From Akkermansiaceae bacterium (lineage in GTDB: Bacteria; Verrucomicrobiota; Verrucomicrobiia; Verrucomicrobiales; Akkermansiaceae), in assembly GCA_025457665.1 (NCBI GenBank), contig JALOTY010000013.1, positions 1 through 64,000 of the forward strand: a DNA stretch of 64,000 nucleotides, in the 5' to 3' direction. Positions 63,711 through 64,000 of this stretch are shown one piece after another (the stretch's first letter is position 1; each line of letters opens with the position of its first letter). The notes beneath the pieces were generated by a model. It was given only the letters and a program-made list of their open reading frames with translations. It did no database searches and had not been told where the DNA came from. The position numbers and the translations under genes were made by a program.

Positions 63711-64000
63711 AATCGAAGCCCTTCCCCAAAGCCGCCATCCTTTGCATCATCCTTTCCCTGCTGATCGCGGCCATCCTTCTCACAGGATCGCTGCGCTTGT
63801 TGAGGATTCCCACCTCCGGCATGAGCCCCACTCTCCCTCCGGGGACGCTCGTCCCCGCGCATCGCCCGCTTTCCCGGGATTTCCAGCGGGGAGAGGTCGT
63901 GATCTTCCATCCCCCCTCAAGTCCGGGGAGCATTTACATCCAGCGCATCGTCGCCATCCCCGGCGATAGGATCGAAGTGATCGACGGCGTGCTTCACATC
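63707..64000 (+). CDS. signal peptidase I-like protein, partial, catalytic residues replaced
   Basis: The first 98 codons of an S26-family (LepB-like) protein; the gene runs past the right edge. A membrane helix (about 8-28) precedes the Box B motif, which reads IPTSGMSPTL where active enzymes have IPSGSMMPTL, so the nucleophile serine position is Gly, and Box D reads YIQRIVAIPGD where active enzymes have YIKRVVGLPGD, so the catalytic lysine is Gln. It may be a catalytically dead relative. It overlaps the transporter gene by four bases. Confidence 0.75.
   Translation, partial: MKSKPFPKAAILCIILSLLIAAILLTGSLRLLRIPTSGMSPTLPPGTLVPAHRPLSRDFQRGEVVIFHPPSSPGSIYIQRIVAIPGDRIEVIDGVLHI

Overview
This is a GC-rich bacterial chromosome fragment, most probably from Verrucomicrobiota (a Luteolibacter- or Haloferula-like member of the Verrucomicrobiaceae). 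The taxonomic call is inferred from content: three PEP-CTERM proteins, a paired DUF1800/DUF1501 secretion set, SUMF1-type proteins, ECF sigma factors coupled to a serine/threonine kinase with a WD40 domain, a DUF4407 protein, many GTG starts, and heptanucleotide tandem repeats upstream of genes. No rRNA or phylogenetic marker other than two tRNAs is present, so the genus is a guess.

Layout. 1-1560: a poorly conserved, less GC-rich stretch with two small membrane proteins. 1786-22458: ordinary backbone genes, mostly short operons: a KH-domain protein, a DtxR/MntR-type regulator, a tandem universal stress protein, secreted hydrolases, YchJ, a SOUL protein, a thioredoxin lipoprotein pair, a PUR-family nucleic-acid-binding protein, tRNA-dihydrouridine synthase, an ECF sigma plus WD40-kinase pair, a uvrA - ECF sigma - membrane anti-sigma-like - PDZ operon, trpF, an RDD protein and a cysteine-synthase-family enzyme. 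22463-40958: an 18.4-kb inserted element (below). 40951-64000: backbone again: VWA protein, Fur-family regulator, dGTPase, DUF4407 protein, aroE, an Hsp70 operon with two zinc-ribbon/transmembrane paralogues, tRNA-Gly(GCC), trpC, a flavin-dependent-halogenase-like enzyme, tRNA-Met(CAT), M42 peptidase, MoxR ATPase, a divergent sigma factor with a membrane partner, an AguB-type amidohydrolase, a DMT transporter and the start of a signal-peptidase-like protein.

The main discovery is the 18.4-kb insertion. It is bounded by an 84-bp perfect direct repeat (22463-22546 and 40875-40958) that lies between the start of the cysteine-synthase gene on one side and the stop of the VWA gene on the other. 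Each repeat copy carries, on its element-proximal side, a diverged relic of the gene lying at the far end: copy A holds the last codons of a VWA gene, copy B the first codons of a cysteine-synthase gene. An element therefore entered an ancestral VWA-cysK junction using an attachment site that mimics that junction. The element carries an integron-integrase-like tyrosine recombinase at its left end, flanked by 19-bp inverted palindromes, and two long imperfect palindromes, followed by about 16 kb of co-directional genes for secreted or envelope proteins: PEP-CTERM proteins, two SUMF1-domain paralogues with a shared N-terminal domain (one fused to DUF1800), a DUF1501 protein, a pseudopilin-like protein, a zinc-ribbon membrane protein and a 1207-residue beta-helix glycosidase-like protein with malectin and CBM-like domains. 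I read the cargo as a surface or polysaccharide-related secretion module; that function is inference.
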